Below are positions 1-10,752 of a stretch of 64,000 bases of DNA, in pieces. The number at the start of each line of letters is the position of its first letter. The first letter of the stretch is position 1. Below the pieces are notes generated by a model. It was not told the DNA's origin and ran no database searches. It saw nothing but the letters and a program-made list of their open reading frames with translations. This DNA comes from Saccharomycopsis fibuligera x Saccharomycopsis cf. fibuligera (taxonomy: Eukaryota; Ascomycota; Saccharomycetes; Ascoideales; Saccharomycopsidaceae): the NCBI GenBank assembly GCA_001936135.1, contig CP012812.1:1674001-1738000 (forward strand), written 5' to 3'. Made by a program: the position numbers and the translations under genes.

Positions 1-1202
1 CCTTTTTTTTTCATTATTTGGTTTTTGATTCTCGATTATAATTCCGGGTTCAAGTCTTTTTCTATCGGCTTTATCGCGCATGCAACTCTTTTATTTTATT
101 TTACAATTCATACAAATGACGCCAGGAATTGTTTAAATCCCCGCAACAATTATTGGCTCAAGCAAATATATGGTAAATTTTAGTGAAAGCAGCAACTTGC
201 CAAGAAATAATCTATTTTCACACCATGTTTGAGACAATAAAGCGAAAGCTTCATAGTTGAGGCACTTTTGCACCCAACTTACTATTTGTTTGTGTTTCTC
301 TTTAACGAAGTTGTGTTTGCAAACCATGGGTTATAACCTTGCCCGTTCGGCTCAGAATAAATATGCAATTAAATGCTCATCTATGTATACATGCTGCGTC
401 TATATATTTATGAAAATCAGCAAATGAGCAAACCTGAGGATCCTAAAAGGCGAATTCGAATTTAGAAACCTTTACATTAAGGAACTTCAAAAAATCTTTA
501 TGTTTTAATCATTATATGCCAATATTTGTACGAGACTGTATTGTTATTGTAACTTGTAATGAATACTTTTCTCAAAGTTGTAAACCTGTGCTCGTTGAGC
601 TTGTTAAAAGCAAAATTAGCAAAATTAGAAAACGAAGACTTCATTATTAAATAACATTGAAACGTGTTATAATATATTAATTTGATAACCGTTGTACAGA
701 TAATTGTTTATTTTGACATACACCATCGTTATATGCTTCCGGTAGAATGGATAGCATAACCAAGCACCCGATTGACTGATTATTAATACCCAACACATGA
801 GCAAGTTGAGGTCAAGGCCAAGCCAATAACAATAAACAAACCAATATGAAAATGAAAAGAAAGATTACTAAAGAAAGATGTGTTATTAAACAAACGCTGC
901 AAGGTAACAAAAAAAAAAAGCAAAAACAAAACAAAAAGTAAAACAAAAATCAAAAAACCAGTAGAAAAGAAAAATACAAAATTAAACCGTAAAACTGTTT
1001 AGTCAGTAGTAGTAGTAGTAGTAGTAGTAGTGATAGTAATATTAATAGAAGCAAAAAAGAAATTGGAAAGAGAGGGAAGAAAAAAAAGTAAAAAGATAAA
1101 AAAAAAACGAATTACATCATGAGCTTATGAGTAAAAGCGAGCAAAAGAACGCAGAATGCAAAACACAAAAACGCGAAAACGCATAGGTACTGATATGTTT
1201 CC
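1..1202. other. intergenic, downstream of PKC1
   Basis: No convincing gene is seen. The stretch is AT-rich. It holds an (AGT)n microsatellite of about ten units around 1005-1031 and several A-runs near the PKC1 stop that may belong to its 3' untranslated region. A 64-residue minus-strand reading frame near 133-327 has no recognisable feature. Confidence 0.6.
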
Positions 1203-4200
1203 TTAAAGGTAATCATCACTCATATGAGAGAATCCTCTAAATTTCTCTTGCATTGATGAATCCAAAGTAGAGTTAACTGGTGTCAATCTTGGAGTTTCTG
1301 CAGTAAACTCATCATCAAAATTAGAAATATCATGTTCAGATTTCACTTCAGGTAAATATGGTGGAGGAATCCGCAAATTCAATACATCATCAAAACTAAT
1401 ATTCCTAAAATATGGATGTTCCATAACTTCTTCGGCATCTCTTGGCCCAGCACCTAAACGTTGAGTTGGATCTCTAGTTAATAATGCTTGAAGAATTTCT
1501 ACTGATTCTCTAGCCATTTGAATTGGATATAACGGTTCATCGGTCAAGATGGCATTAAAAATTTCTTCTTCATCACCTCCTCTGAATGGAGATTGACCTA
1601 AAAGCATTTGATACAATAAAACGCCAAATGCCCACCAGTCCACTGCTTTACCATACTTTTGTTCCTTTAAAATTTCTGGAGCCATAAATTCTGGGGTACC
1701 ACAAAATGTAGAAGTGGTGTTACCATACCACATCTCCTCTTTACACAAGCCATAATCTGCAATCTTTATATGTCCAGAAGTGGTAAGCAAAATGTTATCC
1801 AATTTCAAATCACGGTAGATTACTCCATTATCATGGAAATATTTTAGACCAAGTAGTACTTCAGCAGCATAAAATTGAGCTCTTCTTTGCGAAAATCTGG
1901 CTTTTTGAATATGCCACATCAAATCACCACCAGAAACATACTCCATAACGAAATAAATTCTATTAGCAGTTTGGAAACAACAATGTAAGTTAATTAAGAA
2001 TGGATGTCTTTTTCTATTGGCAATTAAAAACACACGTTTTTCAGATTTGGTACTTTCCACTTCATCATTTTCAATAATAAAATCTTTCTTCAATACTTTA
2101 ATAGCACATAATTTTTTGGAATGTCTGCTTTCGGCCAACATAACTTTACCAAAATTACCTTTACCCAAAACTGCCAAGAATTGGAAATCATCCAAACCGA
2201 CTTTACGACGACGGTGATGTTTTTCCTTTTTATGGTGTTTTGTGCTGTGTGAGACGGTATCAATTGGTACTTGTTGCTCAAGTGGCTGTGACTGTTGTTG
2301 TTGAAAAGCGTCACGCTCTGGCACTATTGGTGCTTGAACATCAACAGGCTGTTGGTTCTTGATTGGATCCAATGATATCGGTTCGACTCCACCATCATAT
2401 GATTTAGCAATATTACCATTATCACTAAGAGGTTGAGATCCAGTAAAGCTACCCATTTCAATTTGAGATAATCTTTTGCTTATATTTTCAGTGTTATAAT
2501 CATTATAATATTCATTGTGAGCAACCGGTGACTCTGACGAGGCAACGTCACCATCAGTTTTAGTAGGCTCTGGATGTTCTGGAAGTTTATGTTCTTCATT
2601 TTCAAATGGATTAGCCACACTTGATGCTTCACTTTCTGGGTAATTGACATCAATACCCAATGGCGGTTGTTGTTGCTGTTGTTGCTGTTGTTGTGGTTGT
2701 TGTGATTGTGGTTTGTGATCTCTTTCACTGGCAAACAGAGAAGTTTGGTCATAATCAGATTCAATAACAATAGAAGGAATTCCAGAATCAGGGGCAGCAC
2801 CACCAGCGCTGGAAGGAGGTAATTCAGATTCATTTTCCAATGATGGTAGTGGAGGAAGGCCATTTTGATAACCTGAGCCTGGCACTTGGGGAAACGGTGA
2901 CTTCTTAGTTTGTTCTGATCTTTGTTGGACAGGTTGATGGAACCCACCCTGGTTGTATGGATGTGTATGCGGCTCTTGGGGTTGAGATTGCTGTTGCAAT
3001 TGGTGCTGCCGTTGAGGTGGAAAATGTTCGTGGTCAACTGGGAACTGAGATCCGCCACTATGAACTCCACTAGGGAATTGATGACTAACAGGTGATGCAT
3101 TTATATCATCAAAAGAAGGTCTTCCGTGGTATGGCGGTGTTTGCTGTTGTGGTTGAGGTGGAAGTCTATGGGTATGTCTAACCGGAGAACCAGATTTGGA
3201 ACCAGATTGTTTGATGGTAGTCAAAATTTTATTGGCCATAATCATGGACATACCGCAAAAATCAGGAACCAAATGAGCACATTGAGCATGACACATAACT
3301 CCACATTCTGAACATTTTCGAACATTTTTCTTACCCCAAGGTAAGATGAAACCGCAATGACAACACCATTTAGTACCTCTATTAGTTATTGGTTCAAACC
3401 TGTGAGGAATTTTGTGATTCAATTTTGCCTCATCTGGATCAATTTCAGTAGATGACTTTGAGATACATTTTGTTACCACATTCTTGTAACATTTTTTGTG
3501 ACAAAGGTATCTACAATCTTGACATTGGTAGCAAGAGTATCTTGCAAATTCGCCACAATACGCACACATCATGATATTGTAAAAATTTTTCTGGACAAAA
3601 TGATGACCAAACTGCTCATAGACATTATCTTTTCTTTCTCTGATAGCGCCATGACGACCAAGACCACCCAAGTTATTATCACCAATTCTATTACCGGTTC
3701 TGTGATCAGTTTTGACAAAACCAAATGTCAATAAGATTTGACCACTTGGTTCCAAAATGTACCAAGCGCTACTTGTAATGTCACGAGGAATTCCTTGTGC
3801 AGGGTTGTTAGTGGCGGTATTACCAAAATTAATTGGAGCATCTGGTTTAGGAACATTTGGAGGAGCGCTACCACTGCCAGCGGATCCAATCTGCTGTTGA
3901 TGATGAGGATGATGATGGGGATGATGATGAGGAGGATGATGAGGGTGACCTGCAGAGCTAGCTAAGCCGGGACTTGCACTTGGATAACCAGGATCTTTTC
4001 TGGCGGTTAAATTGGAAGCGCTTACCCAGCCATTATTTGAGTTTTCAAAATGTTTTCTTTTCCTTCTAAGTTCTTCAACAATGTCACCAATTTGGAACCA
4101 AACGATTGCTACTGGAACTAGCTGATCACCATTCACTTTGTCACACACACTAATTTCAATTTCATTATTTTTGTCAACATTGATTTGGAACAGTAAACTC

Positions 4201-4955
4201 TCATTGAGCTTACCATTTCTAAAAGATTTGGTCTTAACTTTGAGTTCATCATCTACTTTTATTAAAATCACCGATTCGCACTTTTTGCCAGTTAAACTGG
4301 AAGAAACAATATGATCGATATCTTTCAAGTTGGAAATGCCTATAGTTACGACACCGGTAAGGGGCTTACCACGTAGTCTTTGATTACTGAGAAGTTCAGT
4401 TTCTTCCCTAACATCAACAATATCGATGTGCATGTCTCTGTATCTTTTCAAAGCTCTAGTAAGCAACGGAATCTTTTTGTTGCTTTCAATACGGCCACCA
4501 AGAGCAGCAGATGAAGAGTGATTGTCAGCGTCAAATTGGTAAAGTTTAATCATTTTTTCACTAGCTTCTTTGTACTGGTTTTCAATTTGTAACTTAAATT
4601 CCAATTGTTGCAACATGTACTGGATACGATGACCTAGGGAGGGACAGTCATATTTGATGAGATCCAAACGAGTAAAATTTGGGGTGTTGTAGTGCTTGCT
4701 CAACTGGTTGTCACTGTGAGTGTTGACAAGAGTATTTGCCGAGCCCTGACTATCCACTGATCTTAGAGACAAGTCATCCAAAGTCTTGGTTAAGTATTCC
4801 AAGTTTTGCTTTGCTTCTCTAATGTTGCTGTTACATTTCTGCTTGACGGCGACATTGGAAGTTGTTTCTCTGATCTTGGTGGACGAGTTTATAATGTTTT
4901 TTTCTCTTTCAATCTTTTTACGGATATCGTTGACGAGTTTGATATCGAAGGACAT
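1203..4955 (-). CDS. PKC1: protein kinase C, cell-wall integrity pathway
   Basis: A 1250-residue fungal protein kinase C, a Rho1 effector that drives the cell-wall integrity MAPK cascade at the plasma membrane and bud neck. In order I see N-terminal HR1 coiled-coil segments (about 1-70 and 95-185), a C2-like region (about 190-300), a His/Pro-rich linker (about 335-360), and two cysteine-rich C1 fingers (about 449-499 and 518-568, the second starting HRFEPITNRGTKWC). A long Gln/Pro-rich linker with polyQ near residue 758 follows, then an AGC kinase domain (about 924-1183) with GKGNFGKV, catalytic YRDLKLDN, DYG in place of DFG, and GTPEFMAPEI. The C-terminus has a TP turn motif and FRGFS hydrophobic motif. 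DYG is also what S. cerevisiae Pkc1 has. It is about 100 residues longer than the S. cerevisiae protein because of the linkers. The start is an ATG followed by SFD. Transcribed divergently from NTO1. Confidence 0.97.
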   Translation of the reverse strand: MSFDIKLVNDIRKKIEREKNIINSSTKIRETTSNVAVKQKCNSNIREAKQNLEYLTKTLDDLSLRSVDSQGSANTLVNTHSDNQLSKHYNTPNFTRLDLIKYDCPSLGHRIQYMLQQLEFKLQIENQYKEASEKMIKLYQFDADNHSSSAALGGRIESNKKIPLLTRALKRYRDMHIDIVDVREETELLSNQRLRGKPLTGVVTIGISNLKDIDHIVSSSLTGKKCESVILIKVDDELKVKTKSFRNGKLNESLLFQINVDKNNEIEISVCDKVNGDQLVPVAIVWFQIGDIVEELRRKRKHFENSNNGWVSASNLTARKDPGYPSASPGLASSAGHPHHPPHHHPHHHPHHQQQIGSAGSGSAPPNVPKPDAPINFGNTATNNPAQGIPRDITSSAWYILEPSGQILLTFGFVKTDHRTGNRIGDNNLGGLGRHGAIRERKDNVYEQFGHHFVQKNFYNIMMCAYCGEFARYSCYQCQDCRYLCHKKCYKNVVTKCISKSSTEIDPDEAKLNHKIPHRFEPITNRGTKWCCHCGFILPWGKKNVRKCSECGVMCHAQCAHLVPDFCGMSMIMANKILTTIKQSGSKSGSPVRHTHRLPPQPQQQTPPYHGRPSFDDINASPVSHQFPSGVHSGGSQFPVDHEHFPPQRQHQLQQQSQPQEPHTHPYNQGGFHQPVQQRSEQTKKSPFPQVPGSGYQNGLPPLPSLENESELPPSSAGGAAPDSGIPSIVIESDYDQTSLFASERDHKPQSQQPQQQQQQQQQPPLGIDVNYPESEASSVANPFENEEHKLPEHPEPTKTDGDVASSESPVAHNEYYNDYNTENISKRLSQIEMGSFTGSQPLSDNGNIAKSYDGGVEPISLDPIKNQQPVDVQAPIVPERDAFQQQQSQPLEQQVPIDTVSHSTKHHKKEKHHRRRKVGLDDFQFLAVLGKGNFGKVMLAESRHSKKLCAIKVLKKDFIIENDEVESTKSEKRVFLIANRKRHPFLINLHCCFQTANRIYFVMEYVSGGDLMWHIQKARFSQRRAQFYAAEVLLGLKYFHDNGVIYRDLKLDNILLTTSGHIKIADYGLCKEEMWYGNTTSTFCGTPEFMAPEILKEQKYGKAVDWWAFGVLLYQMLLGQSPFRGGDEEEIFNAILTDEPLYPIQMARESVEILQALLTRDPTQRLGAGPRDAEEVMEHPYFRNISFDDVLNLRIPPPYLPEVKSEHDISNFDDEFTAETPRLTPVNSTLDSSMQEKFRGFSHMSDDYL

Positions 4956-6029
4956 TGTGAAGAGAAGATTTGTGCAGCGTTTAGATTAACGCGGGCAGTT
5001 ATTGTTGTATGATGGAGCTCCGTTCAGATCAAATGAAGATCAAATGAAGATCCAATTAGTGATGTGTAACTTTATTTTTATTTTTTTTTTTCACCAGAAA
5101 AAGGGCTTCTAAGAGATGTGATTATTGGTGTAGATAATCCATGAGATTGATTGAGGAGGTGTTGCGCAAGGACAAATCAAAATGGCCAAGAAAAGACGAT
5201 TATTTGGCCAAGTGTTTATTTATCTCAAGAGTAAAACGTAAACAGAACTAAACTGCGGTGATCTGAGACCGGGGAGCTGCGACAAGTCACGAAGAGGGCG
5301 AGAGTGAAGGCAACACAAAGAAATCACTGGAGAGAATAACAGCTAGACACAAGGATGGTACTGCAAAGGAGGACGTGTGGTGGTGAAAAAGGTATTGCTT
5401 CAGCAGAGATCAGTGGTGTGCCAAAGGATCAAGATAGTTTGACTGCAATTGTAATTGCAATTGTAATTGGCGCTGCGCTGGACAAAAAACGATTTTGTTT
5501 TGTTCTGTTTTGTTTTGTTTTGTTTTGTTTTTTTTTTGTATCGAAGCAGGGTAACACACAAACTTTCCACTGTTAAGCGCCAGTGGATTGAAGATAGTCG
5601 TCGACTATTACACTGTGTATATTCACCGTAGACAAGTATCCCCGAGAAACAACCAACCAACCAGAGAATACAGGTGATAGTAAGACTTTTCTTTTAAATG
5701 AAATGTAAAATGAAACAAGCATCTTTCTCCAAATAGAAATATCAGGGTGTAATATCAGGGTGTAATTTTGTCAGTCTCTATAGTCACATTTCACCCTCCA
5801 TCACATGACATTCTGACTAACCTGATACAAAACACCCCTAATACCTCATCCGGAAAGCAGCGAAAAATCTTGAGATTTGCAACTGCAAGAAACAGAAACA
5901 GAGAAACAGAGAAAGAAAATAGCGCCCACGCGAGCACTAAAGCGCATCGTCATCCACCCTGTGTGTCTACACAGGCCTTCAATTATCACACTACTCATAG
6001 CCTCGCATCATCGCTCTGCTACCTTCCCC
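4956..6029. promoter_or_regulatory. divergent PKC1/NTO1 intergenic region
   Basis: About 1.07 kb separate the two divergent start codons and must contain both promoters. Visible simple repeats are an 11-bp direct repeat GATCAAATGAA (about 5034-5055), repeated TTGTAATTGCAA-type units near 5445-5468, a (TTTTG)n run at about 5500-5530, and a tandem duplication of AATATCAGGGTGT near 5740-5765. No specific factor site is claimed. Confidence 0.5.
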
Positions 6030-9000
6030 ATGAAGCAGAGACACCTCGGCCGCAAGAAAGCCCGAATATCTTCACGGCACCCCGACATCCCCAAACAGCA
6101 GCCCGTGGCTAATAGTGCCACTGCTAATGCTCCAGGCTACGACTTTGACAAGCCCAGAGAGGAAGTTGACTTTGAATCTTTTTATCCGGATTTGGACACC
6201 AAGCAGCCATTGAACGTCTATATTGTCAAGTCTGCCAGCGCTAACATTAACGGTGAAATTAGCGACGTCGGGGAAACCAGCGACACCGATGAGTTTCAAA
6301 ACAACAACAACAACAACAACAATAACAATAACAATAACAATGAGAAATATTTTAGCAAGACGGTTCACATTGCCCATTCTCAAAAGTCATCCTCTGCCTC
6401 CTCTCCAGACAGCCAAACGGAGTTTTTTGATGCCAGCGAAGGCCACCTTTCTCCTGCAACAAATCCAAACGCAACAGATCACAATGACTCCACAATTGTT
6501 CCCCATTCTGTTAAAGATTTAATACGCGTTCAGCGAGGCTTATCTGCCCGTGAAAAGAAACTTTTGACGGAAAACGTCAACTTCAGCTCATCATTTAAAT
6601 CCTATATAAAAAATATGTTGGATTTCTGCGATGAACCGGAGGTAAAAACCGCAATTCCATCCAATATCATTGTCAAATCTAAAGCAGAGTTGAGCGCTTC
6701 ATTTAGAAACATTTCAGCAAAACCAGTGCCCACGAACTTTCGCAAACGACTTCAGGACGAAATTGATCAAAATGACGAATATACTATTTATAACAAGAAA
6801 AGAAAATTTCTTGATATTATTTCTCAACTGCAAAAAGATGTGAACAAACAGCGTGGAGAAACCACCTCATCATCAACAGCACCTGATCTATCACAACCAT
6901 TCCCATCAGTAGAATCACCCGCAACAGAACCTTTGCAAAATGAAACCCTAGGCAACAATAATAAATCGCAGCATGTGCCTAGTAGTAGCACTACATCCAT
7001 TGCATCTCTGCATAGCTCGGCATCAACCCCAAACTCATCAGTTGTTGACCAAAATCCAGAAATTGCTAAAGTCAACTCTTTTCGTTTATTTACAAGTGGC
7101 GTCAAAGAAGAGAACTGCATAAATAGAGACCAGTTTCTTCTGTCAAGAGTCACCCCATCACTGGAACGTCTAAATCCATCATACCAGTCAATAAGGTACC
7201 CTTTCTATGCTCTTCAGACTGTACCCAAGCCTTCATTGGACTTAATACTACAAACACACCCAAATCTAATATATCAAAAACCAATGGTTACTAAATCCTT
7301 TTTTGAAAAACAGCCTTTTGATTATTCTTCTAATTTACAGGTTGTCCAGTTATACATGAACAGATCAGATTTTAGGATATCAAATTATGAAAAACTCAAA
7401 ACAGAGACTCCGACTGAAATGGAGTCTGCTGAATTGCTGGCAATTCAGCTCTCTTCTGCTAATAAAGAGCAATCAACCAAGCTCTCCGCTGCAGCTGAGC
7501 AAATAAAAAAATTAAATAAATACATTGACCACGAACTCTACCTAAAAAAAATTGAATACTTTGGTTTCAAGCAACCACAACTCAACCCTCAAGCGAAACT
7601 CAGTGATACTTTTATTCGTGAGAACGATTTCAACTGCCTTGAATCTTTCCAATTGGACACTTATGAAGAATTTGCTGTATCCACAAAAACCGACCGCAAG
7701 GGCTTTTCTATGTTTCGATGCCTTTATGACATGGACGAGCAAGACGATTATTTCCTAAGCATAATTAACAAAAAACGAATTAAAAATGGCCTTTCATTCG
7801 TTTCATTAGAAATCTTTGAAATTGCCATGACTTTTTTGGAGAAAGAATGGTTTTTTCTTTCCAAAAGAATCCCTAAAGACGACAACTCTAAAGAAAAATT
7901 GGAACTGGATATTAAGTATCAAAAAGCGGTTGAATTTGCAAGTATGTACGGCTGTGATGATGGTATAGGAATGGGTCCCGAGAATGATCAACCATGTGCA
8001 GTGTGCAACGATAGCGAATGTGATAATCAGAACGCTATTGTCTTTTGTGATGGTTGTAACATTGCGGTGCACCAAGAATGTTATGGGGTAGTGTTCATTC
8101 CCGAGGGCCAATGGCTATGTCGTCGATGCATGAGCCTCAAAAGGAAAAGAATTAATTGTGAATTTTGCCCCTCCATCACTGGTGCTTTTAAACAAACCGA
8201 ATCTGGCTCATGGTCCCATGTATTATGCGGCTTATGGATCCCTGAACTCAGCTTAAAAAGCAACATATACATGGAAACAGTTGATGGCATTGAGCGTGTG
8301 CCTAAAAGTCGTTGGAAATTGATTTGTTATATTTGCAAAAAAAGACACGGTGCTTGTATTCAATGCGCAAACAAGAATTGTTTTCAAGCATTTCACGTTA
8401 CTTGTGCTAAACGGGCTGGTCTCTATATGAAAATGCATGGTGGCGTACAGGGGGTACTTCAAGATAAGAAAAACTTGACAGCTTTTTGTGATAAGCATGT
8501 TCCTAATGATTACGTTATTGATGTCAAGCGAGGCATTGAAAAGACAAGAGCATATTTTGATATGTTGCTAGGTAATGGCAGCGCTAATGGCAACACACTG
8601 CGAACCGTTAGCCCAAAATATAAGACTCTTGGAGACGGAATAAGCTACTATGAACATTCCAACATGTTGAAGAAGAAAATCACTAAACCGGTAATCGCTG
8701 CTGTCAAAGCTTTAAGGGACAATAATAACAATATTCTTCGCTGGCAATCGAAGAAAGGTACTCCTATAGCACCACAGCTTTTCTTGGACAAATTGATCAA
8801 ACTTTTACAATTCTTGTACATTGATGGGGAAGATGAAATGTCTCGTGGCAAACTAGCTCAAGACATATGTAAATACTGGTCGTTGAAACGAGAATGGAAA
8901 ACTGGTCCATTGATAAAAACTATAGATACTTACAACTTATCCAACGTAGTGTCTTCAAGGGACGCAGGGGACATAATCAAAATGAACAATTTAATGAACA

Positions 9001-9659
9001 ACGATATCCATAAGTTAATTGATGTTTCTGAGGACATAATCAAGAGACAAAAATTGAGTTTGCAAAGTTATGCCATGGATTTACAAAATTTGGAAAATGC
9101 TAATTTTTCATTACAAGAGTTGATTAGACCGGTAATTACTAAGCTTTTGTCTATTGATCAAACAAATGATAAGTTATTATCGCGTTATAGGCCTTGTATT
9201 GTGGCAAATAACAATAGCCACGATAAAGGTAATAACACTAACGGTAGGAGCAGCAGCAGTTATAGTAATGTGCAAGAACGAATCTACAATGTTGATATCT
9301 TAAGTTTGAACCAGATTGTGAAAAAATTGACCAATTTTGGATATACTAAAACACTAACGGATTTTATCAATGACATCAAGTTATTATTTAATAATGTCAA
9401 ACAAACAGAAAACATTGATAGTGATGTAAATATTGCAAAATTGAAAAAGCTAATGCAACAAGAATACATTGATAAAATTTATCCATTGCTTGATGAGTTG
9501 AAATCGCTAGATTACGAAGTATTTCGGAAAACCCGCGGGGTTGGTGGATATGAGAATGCTTTCGCTGATGTTTTTGCTGATAAAAATGGTGACTGCGGTG
9601 GTGCCAGGAACGGAAAAGGCGGAAAGGTAGAGGAGCTAGTTGATGCTAAGTCGAAATGA
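6030..9659 (+). CDS. NTO1: NuA3 histone acetyltransferase subunit Nto1 (PHD finger, BRPF-like)
   Basis: Nto1 is the BRPF-type scaffold of the NuA3 H3 acetyltransferase complex and reads histone H3 tails. The ATG at 6030 is taken as the start; the frame is open further upstream to 5877 but that codon is TTG. The product is about 1209 residues. I see a Ser/Asn-rich N-terminus with an Asn run (codons near 6297-6339), an Epl1/enhancer-of-polycomb-like segment (about 430-640, including YDMDEQDDYFLS), a PHD finger (about 655-702, CAVCNDSECDNQ then FCDGCNIAVHQECYG), and an extended PHD zinc knuckle (about 708-820, CEFCP, HVLCGLWIPE, CYICKK, FHVTCAKRAG). The rest is helical with Asn-rich patches. S. 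cerevisiae Nto1 is about 750 residues, so the N-terminal extension is large. Strongly supported by the PHD-knuckle-extended PHD order. Confidence 0.93.
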   Translation: MKQRHLGRKKARISSRHPDIPKQQPVANSATANAPGYDFDKPREEVDFESFYPDLDTKQPLNVYIVKSASANINGEISDVGETSDTDEFQNNNNNNNNNNNNNNEKYFSKTVHIAHSQKSSSASSPDSQTEFFDASEGHLSPATNPNATDHNDSTIVPHSVKDLIRVQRGLSAREKKLLTENVNFSSSFKSYIKNMLDFCDEPEVKTAIPSNIIVKSKAELSASFRNISAKPVPTNFRKRLQDEIDQNDEYTIYNKKRKFLDIISQLQKDVNKQRGETTSSSTAPDLSQPFPSVESPATEPLQNETLGNNNKSQHVPSSSTTSIASLHSSASTPNSSVVDQNPEIAKVNSFRLFTSGVKEENCINRDQFLLSRVTPSLERLNPSYQSIRYPFYALQTVPKPSLDLILQTHPNLIYQKPMVTKSFFEKQPFDYSSNLQVVQLYMNRSDFRISNYEKLKTETPTEMESAELLAIQLSSANKEQSTKLSAAAEQIKKLNKYIDHELYLKKIEYFGFKQPQLNPQAKLSDTFIRENDFNCLESFQLDTYEEFAVSTKTDRKGFSMFRCLYDMDEQDDYFLSIINKKRIKNGLSFVSLEIFEIAMTFLEKEWFFLSKRIPKDDNSKEKLELDIKYQKAVEFASMYGCDDGIGMGPENDQPCAVCNDSECDNQNAIVFCDGCNIAVHQECYGVVFIPEGQWLCRRCMSLKRKRINCEFCPSITGAFKQTESGSWSHVLCGLWIPELSLKSNIYMETVDGIERVPKSRWKLICYICKKRHGACIQCANKNCFQAFHVTCAKRAGLYMKMHGGVQGVLQDKKNLTAFCDKHVPNDYVIDVKRGIEKTRAYFDMLLGNGSANGNTLRTVSPKYKTLGDGISYYEHSNMLKKKITKPVIAAVKALRDNNNNILRWQSKKGTPIAPQLFLDKLIKLLQFLYIDGEDEMSRGKLAQDICKYWSLKREWKTGPLIKTIDTYNLSNVVSSRDAGDIIKMNNLMNNDIHKLIDVSEDIIKRQKLSLQSYAMDLQNLENANFSLQELIRPVITKLLSIDQTNDKLLSRYRPCIVANNNSHDKGNNTNGRSSSSYSNVQERIYNVDILSLNQIVKKLTNFGYTKTLTDFINDIKLLFNNVKQTENIDSDVNIAKLKKLMQQEYIDKIYPLLDELKSLDYEVFRKTRGVGGYENAFADVFADKNGDCGGARNGKGGKVEELVDAKSK

Positions 9660-10752
9660 TGTAAAAATTATCTGCATATTTAACGAGAAATTTTTGAAAA
9701 TTTCCCAAAATGTTGTTTCTTTTTTTTTTTTTTTTTTACATTTTTTCTGTTTTTGCAATTTTGTTTTCTGTTTTTATTCATTAATTTTCATTTTTATATT
9801 AATTTACTATACAAAAGGCAAAGGTTAAAGGAAATAATTCTCGGACGCTATTTTTTTTTTGAATTTTTTTTTTTTTTTTTTTTTTTACCTACTTTTTGTT
9901 ACGCTTGTTATCAATGTTATTATTATTAGTATTATTATACCTCCACTCATCCCATTTACGATACGATTTTATGCTACTTTACGTTATGATACAAAGAATT
10001 ATTCTTGACATTATATAATTAAGCTGATCAGATAATAAGCCAAACACAATAGTTTATTAGAGAACAGCAACGGGCATTGTAAAAAGGACTAGTCAGGCTT
10101 GTTACAGTAGACATGAAACTTGAACCTCGACGCTTGTGTAGATAGCGCAAGTTGGATGGATGGGTGGGCAGATGAGCAATGCCACCTAGACATACATGTC
10201 TGTATGCATGCCAGGAGTAAAACAGGTACTTATCTTTAAACTGAATAAATATGCAAACTTGTTTGGTCGGAGTGTTGATTTATGTATGAAAAATAGTGGA
10301 AATCATCGTTCACCAACCACTTTTAGTTGTAATGCTTTATATGTGATATTGAATTGGTGTTGATCCAAATGTTGCTAATTTGAAGAATACTGAACACAAT
10401 TTCCACAGCAATGTTCATGCGTTTAAGTTAAAGAATTTTTTCACTTATTTTTTTATTGTTACGTATATAAAGAAAATATTTGCTTGAGTTTTGAGGCTCT
10501 TATCAAACCTTAAAAGGTTCGGTTTATTTTTGTGTATTATTGTTCTTGAAGACCGCATTTCTGAACCTTAGTCTTCAACATGTGAAGGAGACTTGAAAAT
10601 TATAAGCGAATATAACAAAACCTGTTAAACTCAAAAAAAAAAAAAAGAAACAGAGAAAAGTGTTAGTTTACAAAGAAAAAATAGAGCAAAAGAAAAAAAA
10701 AAAAAAAAAAAAGTACAGTCCATTAAACATCAACAAAAATTACATAAAAAAT
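9660..10752. other. convergent intergenic region NTO1/SEA4
   Basis: Between two convergent genes. It is rich in T-runs (9720-9740, 9850-9886) and A-runs (10633-10645, 10692-10712), typical of yeast 3' regions. No RNA gene or protein gene is recognised. Confidence 0.5.

Noticed and set aside
2480-3100. 206-codon frame overlapping PKC1
   Set aside because: Shadow frame of the PKC1 Gln/Pro-rich linker on the same strand; repetitive composition only.
5877-6029. N-terminal extension of NTO1 by 51 codons
   Set aside because: The frame opens at a TTG; the ATG at 6030 is the first in-frame start and precedes Lys/Arg-rich sequence.
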